A stretch of DNA of 64,000 bases from Paracoccus marinus. GTDB lineage: Bacteria; Pseudomonadota; Alphaproteobacteria; Rhodobacterales; Rhodobacteraceae. The notes under the pieces are model-generated. The model made no database searches and was not told where the DNA came from. It was given only the letters and a program-made list of their open reading frames with translations. The stretch is from contig NZ_VJYZ01000018.1 in NCBI RefSeq assembly GCF_007018965.1, positions 1 through 64,000 on the forward strand. Direction: 5' to 3'. Below, piece by piece: positions 53,128-62,300 of this stretch. Position 1 is the stretch's first letter. Each line of letters starts with the position of its first letter. A program made the position numbers and the translations under genes.

Positions 53128-53439
53128 ATGCGCGTCCGCATCTACCAGCCTGCCCGCAGCGCCATGCAGTCGGGAACCGCCCGCACCAAGGCGTGGGTGC
53201 TGGACTTTCCGCCCGCCGACCCGCGCAGCATCGACCCGCTGATGGGCTGGACCAGCAGCGACGACACGCAAAGCCAGGTGCGCCTGCACTTCGACAGCCT
53301 GGACGAGGCGGTGGCCTATGCCACCGACAAGGGCCTGGACTTCATCGTGCAGGAACCCAAGCGGCGTGGCGTGAACGTGCGCCCGCGTGGCTATGGCGAG
53401 AACTTCGCGACCGATCGCCGGACGCCCTGGACGCACTAG
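53128..53439 (+). CDS. ETC complex I subunit, NDUFS4-like
   Basis: A 103-residue protein of the NDUFS4/AQDQ family, an accessory subunit of proton-pumping NADH dehydrogenase in alphaproteobacteria and mitochondria. [24 protein letters not shown], the [18 protein letters not shown] core and [21 protein letters not shown] are diagnostic. The ATG at 53128 (MRVRIYQP) is the family start. It stands alone, away from the nuo operon, and ends at a strong terminator. Confidence 0.95.
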   Translation: MRVRIYQPARSAMQSGTARTKAWVLDFPPADPRSIDPLMGWTSSDDTQSQVRLHFDSLDEAVAYATDKGLDFIVQEPKRRGVNVRPRGYGENFATDRRTPWTH

Positions 53440-53461
53440 CCTTGTGATCCCGGCCGCATCG

Positions 53462-53492
53462 AAAAGCCTCGGCATCGCTGCCGGGGCTTTTT
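53462..53492 (+). terminator. Rho-independent terminator after the NDUFS4-like gene
   Basis: AAAAGCC-T-CGGCA and TGCCG-G-GGCTTTT pair around a four-base loop (13-pair stem with one G-T), followed by a T-run. The A-rich 5' side makes it usable in both directions. Confidence 0.85.
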
Positions 53493-53511
53493 GCTTGGTC
53501 GTCGCGGCGGA

Positions 53512-53784
53512 TCAGCCGTTCCCGTCGCTTTGGGGCTGATCCAGCGGATCGCCGCCCTTCTTGTTGTGCCGGCTTTCCTGCCGGGTGCCTGCGGGTCCCG
53601 GGCTTCCGTCGGGGCTGCCGATGTCGGTGGCGCGGTTCGACAGGTCGGTTTCCTCGATCCGGTCGCGCACGTCTTTCGGGGCGTCCAGATAGGGGCGCGG
53701 GTCGAAATCCTTGTCGGCGTTGGATGTGTCCACGCCCTTTTCGATGATTTGCCGCTGCTGCTGGTGGGTCTTGTCGCCGCTCAT
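53512..53784 (-). CDS. Small hydrophilic protein of unknown function
   Basis: A 90-residue, highly charged protein rich in Asp, Gln, Arg, Ser and Pro, with no hydrophobic core or transmembrane segment; probably disordered. FDPRPYLDAPKDVRDRIEETDLSNRA is the only ordered-looking part. It lies 62 bases after another small hydrophilic gene on the same strand and may be co-transcribed with it under the EcfG-type promoter. Small hydrophilic proteins are common in alphaproteobacterial stress regulons; function unknown. Confidence 0.7.
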   Translation of the reverse strand: MSGDKTHQQQRQIIEKGVDTSNADKDFDPRPYLDAPKDVRDRIEETDLSNRATDIGSPDGSPGPAGTRQESRHNKKGGDPLDQPQSDGNG

Positions 53785-53846
53785 CGTCGTCTCCCGTGAT
53801 TGCTGGATTGACTTGGCCTTGATGGGGGTCGCGCCGCTCGCTTCGC

Positions 53847-54140
53847 TCAGCGAGACGTGCCACCCGTGTCCGCGTCGTCGTCGGTGGGCCGCTCGTCGGC
53901 GAGCTTTTCGCTGTCAGGCACCGCGTCGCCGGTCTGGTCGCTTTCGCGGTCCTGCAGCTGCTCGTTCTGGACGTGCCGCGAATCCAGTCCGCGCTCGTCG
54001 GAATGGCGCGAGGTGTCGCGGTTGGACAGGATCTCGGTGCGCGGCGTGATCTCGGGGTCGGCGGGACCCATCCCGCCAGAGCCGTCGCCCTTGCCCTGGT
54101 CCTGCTGGCCGGGCCCGAACTTCTTGCCTGCGTTCGCCAT
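53847..54140 (-). CDS. Small hydrophilic protein, EcfG-promoter-linked
   Basis: A 97-residue disordered-looking protein rich in Asp, Glu, Gln, Gly and Arg (KKFGPGQQDQGKGDGSGGMG near the start). The ATG at 54140 was chosen because the longer frame upstream overlaps a promoter and the tRNA approach region. An exact EcfG-type promoter lies 31 bases upstream. Resembles small stress-induced hydrophilic proteins in type only; no family recognised. Confidence 0.7.
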   Translation of the reverse strand: MANAGKKFGPGQQDQGKGDGSGGMGPADPEITPRTEILSNRDTSRHSDERGLDSRHVQNEQLQDRESDQTGDAVPDSEKLADERPTDDDADTGGTSR

Positions 54141-54170
54141 GTCGCGTCTCCCTTTCGGATTCACGAACAC

Positions 54171-54195
54171 AACGTCGCGCTGTCGCCGATGTTCC
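54171..54195 (-). promoter_or_regulatory. EcfG-type promoter of the 97-residue protein gene
   Basis: On the minus strand GGAAC (54195..54191), 16 bases, CGTT (54174..54171): an exact consensus match. The -10 element is 30 bases before the start codon, an ideal distance. Confidence 0.55.
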
Positions 54196-54242
54196 GCTTT
54201 CGGCGGCATGGCGACATTCGGGACGTATCGGGCGCGGCGGAC

Positions 54243-54319
54243 TGGCGACCCCGGGAGGGCTCGAACCCCCAACCTTGGACTTAGAAGGTCCCTGCTCTAT
54301 CCGGTTGAGCTACGGGGCC
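54243..54319 (-). tRNA. tRNA-Arg (anticodon TCT)
   Basis: A 77-base tRNA including an encoded CCA. The acceptor stem pairs GGCCCCG with CGGGGTC (one G-T), the D-arm is GCTCAACCGGATAGAGC, the anticodon stem-loop GGGAC-CTTCTAA-GTCC carries TCT, and the T-arm GGGGG-TTCGAGC-CCTCC has one G-T pair. It reads AGA codons, which are rare in this GC-rich genome. Confidence 0.95.
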
Positions 54320-54408
54320 GCACGCGGCCTGCTTGCGACAAAGCCGGGCGGCGCGCAAGTCGGTGGCCCGGGATGCCGACCGACGCCACTTGCCCCCGGC
54401 GCAAACAA

Positions 54409-54433
54409 AAGGGCCGGCGTGGCGCCGGCCCTT
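54409..54433 (-). terminator. Rho-independent terminator of the BI-1 gene
   Basis: AAGGGCCGGCG and CGCCGGCCCTT form a perfect 11-pair stem with a three-base loop. On the minus strand it is followed by TTTTGTTTG. It begins 27 bases after the BI-1 stop. Confidence 0.88.
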
Positions 54434-54459
54434 CGATCAGTGTCTGGAAAGGATCGCGA

Positions 54460-55203
54460 TCACTCGCGGTTGCCCATGAACTGCAGCAGGAACATGAACA
54501 GGTTCAGGAAGTCCAGATACAGGGTCAGCGCGCCCATGATCGCGGACTTGCCCAGGAAATCCTGGTCCGAGTTCGCCAGCTGAAGGTAGGTGTTCTTGAT
54601 GTTCTGCGTGTCGTAGGCGGTCAGGCCCGCGAAGATCAGGACACCGAGGGACGAGATCGCGAACTGCATCGCCGGCGACTTGAGGAAGATGTTGATGAGC
54701 ATCGCGACGATCAGCCCGATCAGGCCCATCATCAGGAAGCGGCCCATGCCCGACAGGTCGCGCTTGGTCGTGTAGCCATAGATCGACAGCGCGGCGAAGC
54801 CGGCGGCGGTCGCAACGAAGGTCTGCACAATCGACATGTCGGTATAGGCGAGGAAGATCCAGCTGAGCGACGCGCCCATCGCGGCCGAGAACACGTAGAA
54901 CAGGACCGTGGCCCCCGCCGTGGACAGCCGGTTCACGGCCGCGCCGAAGGCGAACACCAGCACCAGCGGCAGGAAGGTGATGACCCATTTCAGCGGCGAA
55001 AAGTAGATCGCCTGGCCAAGCTGGGTCGCCTGTCCATCCGGGCCGATGGCCAGCGCATGCAGGCCGTAGGCGGTGCCCGCAGTGACGAGCATCGCGATGC
55101 CCATCAGCGAGTACACCTTGTTCATGTAGCTGCGCAGGCCCTCGTCGATCGCGGCGCTGCGGGGCGCAGTGCCGGCGCGGGGGAATGCGTTGTAATCGGC
55201 CAT
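54460..55203 (-). CDS. Bax inhibitor-1/YccA family membrane protein
   Basis: A 247-residue inner-membrane protein with seven hydrophobic segments, the BI-1 fold, linked to ion (Ca/H) leak and membrane-protein quality control through FtsH. The N-terminus ends in a cytoplasmic tail before YMNKVYSLMGIAMLVTAGTA; ALSIYGYTTKRDLSGMG and the C-terminal FLNLFMFLLQFMGNRE are typical. Length normal. Monocistronic. Confidence 0.94.
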   Translation of the reverse strand: MADYNAFPRAGTAPRSAAIDEGLRSYMNKVYSLMGIAMLVTAGTAYGLHALAIGPDGQATQLGQAIYFSPLKWVITFLPLVLVFAFGAAVNRLSTAGATVLFYVFSAAMGASLSWIFLAYTDMSIVQTFVATAAGFAALSIYGYTTKRDLSGMGRFLMMGLIGLIVAMLINIFLKSPAMQFAISSLGVLIFAGLTAYDTQNIKNTYLQLANSDQDFLGKSAIMGALTLYLDFLNLFMFLLQFMGNRE

Positions 55204-55553
55204 CGAAGCCTCCCTTTGACGTGTCGACCTGCGGGCTGGCCGCAGTTGCGAGGAATATCGGGGCGCGCACCCCTCGTTTCAACCGTTTCCGGGTGGCGGA
55301 AGCTCTTTTTCGCGCCGGCGATTCCCTTGCGGGACACACGCGGTGCGGGAACCACCCCCATCCGACGCCACGATGGCCTTATGCAAACCTCACATGACAC
55401 AAATATGGCAAGGCCCGGGGTTCCTGTCCGGAAATCTGGCCATCTCACCTATCCTTTTGGACACTTCGGTGACGTTAGCCCTACAAATTATGCGCGACTT
55501 GGCGGATAAGAATTCTTGTTAAACGGTTCTCTGTCACACAGGTTTTCCACTTC
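55204..55553. promoter_or_regulatory. AT-rich divergent region between BI-1 and the XRE regulator
   Basis: About 350 bases without a gene. The right half (55380-55550) is AT-rich and contains two short palindromes near the regulator start: AAGAATTCTT at 55508-55517 and CTGT-CAC-ACAG at 55531-55541. Either could be an operator for the HTH protein. I see no clear promoter boxes and no RNA gene. Confidence 0.45.
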
Positions 55554-55910
55554 ATGGCACATTCAGTTGATCTTCACGTCGGGCGAAAGCTCAGGCAGCG
55601 CCGCTGGCTCATGGGTATGACCCAGCAGCAGCTTGCCGACCGGGTTGGAATCAAGTTCCAGCAGATCCAGAAGTACGAGACCGGGGCAAACCGGGTCGCG
55701 GCGTCCCGCCTTTGGGAAATGGCCGAGGCTCTGGACGTGTCGCCGGCCTATTTCTTCGACGGCCTGCTTGAACACGGCGGTTCCGAACCGACGGCCGATG
55801 TGCTGAACGACAAGGAAGCACTTCAGCTGATGCGGTCCTACTACGCCATGCCGCAGGCGCAGCGCCGCCAGATCTTCGAACTGGCGCGGGTCCTGTCGCA
55901 CGCCGCCTGA
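55554..55910 (+). CDS. XRE-family helix-turn-helix regulator
   Basis: A 118-residue DNA-binding protein with a Cro/CI-type HTH at about residues 8-63 (VGRKLRQRRWLMGMTQQQLAD, VGIKFQQIQKYETGANRV) and a short helical C-terminus. This SinR-like type is widespread in alphaproteobacteria. Two palindromes just upstream suggest autoregulation. It ends at a strong terminator. Confidence 0.93.
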   Translation: MAHSVDLHVGRKLRQRRWLMGMTQQQLADRVGIKFQQIQKYETGANRVAASRLWEMAEALDVSPAYFFDGLLEHGGSEPTADVLNDKEALQLMRSYYAMPQAQRRQIFELARVLSHAA

Positions 55911-55949
55911 ACGGCGCGGACGACAGCCGGCTTCTTTTTCGTGCAGCTC

Positions 55950-55989
55950 ATTGTCCGCCGCGGTGCAGATCGCGGCGGACAAATCTTTT
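55950..55989 (+). terminator. Rho-independent terminator of the XRE regulator gene
   Basis: TTGTCCGCCGC and GCGGCGGACAA form a perfect 11-pair stem with a ten-base loop, followed by ATCTTTTT. It begins 40 bases after the stop codon. Confidence 0.9.
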
Positions 55990-56079
55990 TGGGTCACCGT
56001 CGCCGGTGGCGACGCCGCGCGTCTGGCCGTCCGGGCGGCGGACGGCTAGACTTGCCGCGCTTTGCAAGGGGCCGCCCGG

Positions 56080-56871
56080 ATGACCGACAGCCACGACCTG
56101 GTCGCGACCGCCCACGCGCTGGCCGATGCCGCGGGTGCGGCGATCCTGCCGTTCTTCCGCTCGCCCGACCTCGCCCCCGAAAACAAGCTGGCCTCCGGCT
56201 TCGACCCCGTGACGCAGGCCGACCGCGCGAGCGAGACGGCGATGCGCGCGATCCTTGCCCGCGACCGCCCCGACGACGCCATCCTGGGCGAGGAGTTCGG
56301 GGCCACCCCCGGCAACAGCGGCCTGACCTGGGTGCTGGACCCGATCGACGGCACCCGCGCGTTCCTGTGCGGCGCGCCCAGCTGGGGCGTCCTGATCGCC
56401 GTTACCGACCGCGCGGGTTGCCCGCTGTACGGCTTGATCGACCAGCCCTGGACGCGCGAGCGGTTCGAGGGTGGGATGGGCCACGCCTCGGTCCGGTCGC
56501 CGCACGGAACGCTGCCGCTCGGGGTCCGGCAGGGCCGGTCGCTGGCCGACGCCACGCTGATGACGACCTTTCCCGAGGTTGGCACCGCGACCGAGGGCGC
56601 AGCCTTCCGGCGCGTGGCGGGCAAAGTGCGGCTGACGCGCTATGGGCTCGACTGCTACGCCTATGCGCTGCTGGCAATGGGGCAGGTCGATCTGGTGATC
56701 GAGGCGGGCTTGCAGCCCTATGACATCGCGGCGCCCATGGCCGTGGTCGAGGCGGCGGGCGGGATCGTCACCGACTGGACCGGCGGGCCCGCGTGGAACG
56801 GCGGCCGCGTGATCGCCGCCGCGACGCCCGACCTGCATCGGCAGGCGATGCGGCTGCTGGCCGACGACTAG
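56080..56871 (+). CDS. hisN: Histidinol-phosphatase, inositol-monophosphatase type
   Basis: A 263-residue phosphatase of the inositol monophosphatase fold. Metal-binding E71-E72 (ILGEEFG) and D87-P-I-D-G-T92 are present, as is the C-terminal YDIAAPMAVVEAAGG. This HisN type replaces HisB phosphatase in alphaproteobacterial histidine synthesis; other IMPase activities cannot be excluded. ATG at 56080 chosen; a TTG at 56062 is less likely. Confidence 0.88.
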   Translation: MTDSHDLVATAHALADAAGAAILPFFRSPDLAPENKLASGFDPVTQADRASETAMRAILARDRPDDAILGEEFGATPGNSGLTWVLDPIDGTRAFLCGAPSWGVLIAVTDRAGCPLYGLIDQPWTRERFEGGMGHASVRSPHGTLPLGVRQGRSLADATLMTTFPEVGTATEGAAFRRVAGKVRLTRYGLDCYAYALLAMGQVDLVIEAGLQPYDIAAPMAVVEAAGGIVTDWTGGPAWNGGRVIAAATPDLHRQAMRLLADD

Positions 56872-56981
56872 GCCCGCCCGGACCACGTTGCCCGCCCGCG
56901 CCGGTCCTTCTATGGTCGCGCCGACCGGGCACGCCCGCGCGCCCCGCAATCCGCCACAGCCGAACCGAAACGAGGTGCCGC

Positions 56982-58364
56982 ATGTCCGACCCGCGCCCCC
57001 GCGAGCCTGAGTCCGAGGACGATTTCGTCCCCGCGCGCACCGTCGTGGCCGACATCGACGAGGCGGTGGACACGGGCGACGCCGCGCGTCTGGACGACCT
57101 GCTGGAACCGCTGCACCCCGCCGACATCGCCGACGTCATCGAGCAGCTGACCCCGCGCCGCCGGGGCGAGTTCGTGCGGCTGTATTCGCGCGAGATCGAC
57201 GGCGAGATCCTGTCCGAGATCGACGAATCGATCCGCGACGAGGTGATCGAGGCGCTGCCCGACCACATCCTCGCCGACGCTGTGCGCGAGATGGACACCG
57301 ACGATGTCGTCGACCTGGTCGAGGACATGGAAGGGCCGGAGCGCGAGACGATCCTTGCCGCGCTGGACGAGCCCGACCGGGTCGCGGTCGAGCAGTCGCT
57401 GACCTATCCCGAATACTCCGCCGGCCGCCTGATGCAGTCCGAGGTGGTGGTCGCCCCCGAACACTGGACGGTGGGCGAGACGATCGACTTCCTGCGCGCC
57501 GAGGAATGGCTCCCCGACCAGTTCTACCACGTCATCCTGATCGACCCGCGCCGCCACCCGGTGGGCTACGTCACGCTGGGCCGGCTTCTGTCGGCGCGCC
57601 GGGGCATGCGCCTGCGCGACCTGACCGAGGACAGTTTCCGCACCGTGAACGTCCTGCAGGAAGAAGGCGAGGTCGCCTATGCCTTCAACCAGTACCACCT
57701 GATCTCCGCGCCCGTCGTGGACGCCGACAACCGCCTTGTCGGCGTCATCACTATCGACGACGCGATGAACGTGCTGGACGAGGAACACGAGGAAGACATC
57801 CTGCGCCTTGCCGGGGTGGGCGACGAATCCTCGCTGTCGGACAGCGTGATCGAGACGCTGCGCCAGCGGCTGCCGTGGCTGGCGGTGAACGTCTGCACCG
57901 CGCTGATCTCGGCCACGGTGATTTCCATGTTCGAGGCGTCGATCAGCAAGCTGGTGGCGCTGGCGGTGCTGATGCCGATCGTGGCGTCGATGGGCGGGAA
58001 CGCGGGCACGCAGACGCTGACGGTCGCGGTGCGCGGGCTTGCGACCAAGGGGCTGACGCCGGGCAACGTGCGCCGGGTCATGCTGCGCGAGGTGCTGGTG
58101 GGAATGCTCAACGGGCTGGTGTTCGCGCTGGCGCTGGCGGTCATCGCCTATGTCTGGTTCGGCGGCGTGCAGCTGGCGGCGGTGATCGCGGTCGCGATGC
58201 TCATCAACCTGACAGTCGCGGCGGCGGCGGGCATCGCCATCCCGCTCGCGCTTGAGAAATGGGGCGCCGACCCGGCGCTCGCGTCCGGCACGTTCGTGAC
58301 CACCGTGACCGACGTGATCGGGTTCTTCGCGTTCCTGGGGCTGGCGACCTGGGTCCTGCTGTGA
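56982..58364 (+). CDS. mgtE: Magnesium transporter MgtE
   Basis: A 460-residue Mg channel with gating by cytoplasmic Mg. Domains: N domain rich in acidic residues (LLEPLHPADIADVIEQL), CBS pair at about residues 140-260 (GRLMQSEVVV to DDAMNVLDEEHEED), a plug helix, and five transmembrane helices with the pore segment PIVASMGGNAGTQTLTV. All parts intact. ATG at 56982 is the family start. The stop overlaps the GTG of the next gene. Confidence 0.97.
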   Translation: MSDPRPREPESEDDFVPARTVVADIDEAVDTGDAARLDDLLEPLHPADIADVIEQLTPRRRGEFVRLYSREIDGEILSEIDESIRDEVIEALPDHILADAVREMDTDDVVDLVEDMEGPERETILAALDEPDRVAVEQSLTYPEYSAGRLMQSEVVVAPEHWTVGETIDFLRAEEWLPDQFYHVILIDPRRHPVGYVTLGRLLSARRGMRLRDLTEDSFRTVNVLQEEGEVAYAFNQYHLISAPVVDADNRLVGVITIDDAMNVLDEEHEEDILRLAGVGDESSLSDSVIETLRQRLPWLAVNVCTALISATVISMFEASISKLVALAVLMPIVASMGGNAGTQTLTVAVRGLATKGLTPGNVRRVMLREVLVGMLNGLVFALALAVIAYVWFGGVQLAAVIAVAMLINLTVAAAAGIAIPLALEKWGADPALASGTFVTTVTDVIGFFAFLGLATWVLL

Positions 58365-58903
58365 CCGACGCGCCCGGCGCCAAGACGGCGCTGCGGGCGC
58401 AGGCCCTGGCCGCGCGCGGGGCGGGGGGCGATCAGGCGGCGCTGGATCGCTGGCTCGCCCGGGCGCTGAACCCGCATCGCGGCAAGACGCTGGCCGGGTA
58501 CTGGCCGATGCGGGGCGAGCCCGATCCGCGCCCGGCGATGGCGGCCCATGACGGCCCCGTCTGCCTGCCGGTGGTCATGGCGCCCGCGACGCCCCTTCGC
58601 TTCCGGCGATTCGCGGGCGAGGTCGAGGCGGGCGCCTTCGGCACCTCGCACCCGCCCGAGACGCACGAGATCATGGTCCCGCAGGTGCTGATCGTGCCGC
58701 TGGTGGGCTTTGATCGCCACGGCAGCCGGATCGGCTATGGCGGCGGGTTCTACGACCGCACGCTGGCCGAACTGCGCGGGCAGGGGCCGGTGACGGCCAT
58801 TGGCCTGGCCTGGGCGGGGCAGGAGCTGGCGCATATTCCGGTCGAGTCGACCGACGAGCCGCTGGACGCGATCGTCACGGACCGCGGCATCCTCGTGGTC
58901 TGA
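58361..58903 (+). CDS. 5-formyltetrahydrofolate cyclo-ligase
   Basis: A 180-residue ATP-dependent enzyme recycling 5-formyl-THF. VPQVLIVPLVGFDRHGSRIGYGGGFYDRTLAEL is the family signature. The start is GTG at 58361 sharing GTGA with the mgtE stop; a longer upstream frame lies inside mgtE and lacks similarity. The coupling to a Mg transporter may be chance. Confidence 0.93.
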   Translation: MTDAPGAKTALRAQALAARGAGGDQAALDRWLARALNPHRGKTLAGYWPMRGEPDPRPAMAAHDGPVCLPVVMAPATPLRFRRFAGEVEAGAFGTSHPPETHEIMVPQVLIVPLVGFDRHGSRIGYGGGFYDRTLAELRGQGPVTAIGLAWAGQELAHIPVESTDEPLDAIVTDRGILVV

Positions 58904-58989
58904 CGGGGGCCGCGATGGCTGGGGACAGCTTGGTGGAGATCGCGTGAGGACGCCCCCGCAAGTCCCTAAAAACGCACGAAGATAATCGC

Positions 58990-58998
58990 TTGTCCACA
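58990..58998 (+). promoter_or_regulatory. DnaA-like box upstream of nrdJ
   Basis: TTGTCCACA differs at one position from the DnaA box TTATCCACA. It lies 18 bases before the CtrA box. Confidence 0.3.
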
Positions 58999-59015
58999 GG
59001 GTGTTCAAACGCGTG

Positions 59016-59030
59016 TTAACCAATTGTTAA
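59016..59030 (+). promoter_or_regulatory. CtrA box upstream of nrdJ
   Basis: TTAA (59016-59019), seven bases, then TTAA (59027-59030) followed by CC: a perfect match to the CtrA consensus TTAA-N7-TTAA(C). It is also two direct copies of GTTAACCA. It lies about 275 bases before the nrdJ start, so CtrA could act as activator or repressor depending on the promoter position. Confidence 0.6.
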
Positions 59031-59306
59031 CCAAACGAGTCGCGGGCAGAACGCGGCCGGCTTCACCGGAATGTCAAAGGATTTACTCGCCTCAGCCGAA
59101 CAAAAAGTTTCTTGCGACACGCGAACCGACGCGGCATTTTGTGCGGACGGGATCAAGCGACCACCACATCTGGTAAGCCCTGAGTTGGTGGCGCCGCTTT
59201 GCAGAAACAACGATTGCGCCTTGGCATTGCGCCGGGCCGCACGGGTCCTTGGGCCCGGGCGGGCTGGCCCCGCACGACGGCGCGCGCACGAAGGGACAGG
59301 CGAGAA

Positions 59307-62300
59307 ATGAAGATCGAGCGGCGCTTCACCACCACCGAAACCGGCTTCGGCACCGGCGCGTACGGCGACATCGCATTCTCGACCACGGTCAGCGAGATCC
59401 GCAACCCGGACGGCACCGTGGTGTTCCGCAACGAGGCCGTCGAGGTCCCCGAGGGGTGGAGCCAGGTCGCCTCGGACGTGATCGCGCAGAAATACTTCCG
59501 CAAGGCGGGCGTTCCCGCGGCGCTGAAGCGGGTCAAGGAAAAGGGCGTGCCCGAGTTCCTGTGGCGCTCGGTCGCCGATGACGCGGCGCTGGCGAAGCTG
59601 CCCGAGGGCGAGCGGATGGTGGGCGAAACCTCGGCCCGGCAGGTGTTCGACAGGCTTGCGGGCGCCTGGGCCTATTGGGGCTGGAAGGGCGGCTATTTCA
59701 CCGCCGAAGCCGACGCCCGCGCCTATTACGACGAGATGCGCCACATGCTGGCACGGCAGATGGGCGCGCCGAACAGCCCGCAGTGGTTCAACACGGGCCT
59801 GCACTGGGCCTATGGCATCGACGGGCCGAGCCAGGGCCATTTCTACGTCGATTTCCAGACGGGCGAGCTGGTCAAGTCCGACAGCGCCTATGAACACCCG
59901 CAGCCGCACGCCTGCTTCATTCAGTCGGTCAGCGACGACCTGGTGAACGACGGCGGGATCATGGACCTGTGGGTCCGCGAGGCGCGGCTGTTCAAATACG
60001 GCAGTGGCACCGGCACCAACTTCTCGTCGCTGCGCGGCGAGGGGGAGCGGCTGTCGGGCGGCGGCAAGTCGTCGGGGCTGATGGGTTTCCTCAAGATCGG
60101 CGACCGGGCGGCGGGCGCGATCAAGTCGGGCGGCACCACGCGGCGCGCGGCCAAGATGGTGATCTGCGACATGGATCACCCTGACATCGAGGCCTTCATC
60201 AACTGGAAGGTCATCGAGGAACAGAAGGTCGCCAGCCTCGTGGCCGGGTCCAAGGCGCATGAGGCGAAGCTGAACGAGATCTTCGCCGCGATCCGGCAGT
60301 GGGACGGCTCGTCCGACGACGCGACCGACCCGGCTAGAAACGCCGCGCTGAAGGCCGCGATCCGGTCGGCGAAAAAGGCGATGATCCCGGAAACCTACGT
60401 CAACCGGGTGCTGCAATACGCGCGGCAGGGCTTCGACTCGATCGAGTTCCCGACCTACGACACCGACTGGGACAGCGAGGCCTACGCCTCGGTCTCGGGC
60501 CAGAACTCGAACAACTCGGTGCGGGTGACGGACGCGTTCCTGAAAGCCGTGCGAGAGGATGCCGATTGGGCGCTGGTCCGCCGCACCGACGGCAAGGTCG
60601 CAAAAACGGTCAAGGCGCGCGAGCTGTGGGACCAGATCGGCCACGCCGCCTGGGCCTGCGCCGATCCGGGCATCCAGTTCCACGACACCGTCAACGCCTG
60701 GCACACCTGCCCGGCGGACGGGCCGATCCGCGGGTCGAACCCGTGCAGCGAATACATGTTCCTCGACGACACCGCCTGCAACCTGGCGTCGATGAACCTG
60801 CTGACGTTCCTGCAGGGCGGCACGTTCGACGCCGATGCCTACGTCCACGCCACGCGGCTGTGGACCCTTACACTGGAAATCAGCGTGCTGATGGCGCAGT
60901 TCCCGTCGAAGGAAATCGCGCAGCGGTCCTACGACTTCCGCACGCTCGGCCTCGGCTACGCGAATATCGGCGGGCTGCTGATGAACCTCGGCCTCGGCTA
61001 CGACAGCGACGAGGGGCGGGCGCTGTGCGGTGCGCTGACCGCGCTGATGACCGGCGTCAGCTACGCCACCAGCGCCGAGATGGCGGGTGAACGCGGGGCC
61101 TTCCCCGGCTATGCCCGCAACGCCGACGCGATGCTGCGGGTGATCCGCAACCACCGCGCCGCCGCCCACGGCACCGGCGCCTATGACGGCGTCAACGTGA
61201 ACCCGGTCGCGCTGGATGTGGAAAACTGCCCCGACGTGCGGCTGGCGCAGATGGCGCAGGCCGCCTGGGACGAGGCGCTGACGCTGGGCGAGGAACACGG
61301 GTTCCGCAACGCGCAAACGACGGTGATCGCGCCCACGGGCACCATCGGCCTGGTGATGGATTGCGACACGACCGGGATCGAGCCCGACTTCGCGCTGGTG
61401 AAGTTCAAGAAGCTGGCCGGCGGCGGCTATTTCAAGATCATCAACCAGTCGGTCCCCGCGGCGCTGGAAACGCTGGGCTACGGCTCGGCCCAGATTGCCG
61501 AGATGGTGGCCTATGCGGTGGGCCACGCATCCCTTGGCAACTGCCCCGGCATCAACCACGCCGCGCTGGTCGGCCACGGCTTCGGCCCGCGCGAGCTGGA
61601 AAAGGTGGACGCGGCGCTGGCGTCCGCCTTCGATATCCGCTTCGTCTTCAACCAGTGGACGCTGGGCGAGGATTTCTGCAAGGGCGCGCTGGGCATCCCC
61701 GCCGACAAGCTGTCCGACCCCGCCTTCGACCTGCTGCGCCACCTTGGCTTTACCAAGGCCCAGATCGACGCGGCGAACGACCACGTCTGCGGGACGATGA
61801 CGCTGGAAGGCGCGCCGTTCCTGAAACCCGAACACTACAGCGTCTTCGACTGCGCCAACGCTTGCGGCAAGACCGGCACACGCTACCTGTCTGTGGACAG
61901 CCACATCCGCATGATGGCGGCGGCGCAAAGCTTCATCTCGGGCGCGATCTCGAAGACGATCAACATGCCGAACTCGGCCACGATCGAGGACGCGCTGGCG
62001 GCCTATGAGCTGTCGTGGAGCCTGGGGATCAAGGCGAACGCGCTGTACCGCGACGGCTCGAAGCTGAGCCAGCCGCTGGCATCCGCGCTGGTCGAGGATG
62101 ACGACGAGGCGGCCGAGGTGCTGGAAACCGGCAACGCGCACGAGAAGGCCACCGTCATCGCCGAGAAGATCGTCGAGCGGATCATCGTCAAGGAAGCCGT
62201 CCGCAGCCACCGTGAAAAGCTGCCCGGCCGCCGCAAGGGTTATACGCAAAAGGCGGTGATCGGCGGTCACAAGGTCTATCTGCGGACCGGCGAATACGAC

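Larger units (their letters stand above)
58904..59306. promoter_or_regulatory. Long regulatory region upstream of nrdJ
   Basis: About 400 bases without a gene. It contains a DnaA-like box at 58990-58998, a perfect CtrA box at 59016-59030 with a GAGTC methylation site at 59037-59041, and a weak NrdR-like palindrome ACCACATCTGGT at about 59163-59174. No cobalamin-riboswitch B12 box is seen. No small gene is supported. Confidence 0.55.

Noticed and set aside
59161..59176. NrdR box upstream of nrdJ
   Set aside because: ACCACATCTGGT is a partial palindrome, but NrdR boxes normally come in pairs about three helical turns apart and no second copy is seen. Kept only as a remark in the region entry.
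58904..59306. Possible cobalamin riboswitch upstream of the B12-dependent reductase
   Set aside because: No B12-box-like conserved segment is visible, and class II reductases that use B12 are not usually under such control. A covariance-model scan would settle it.
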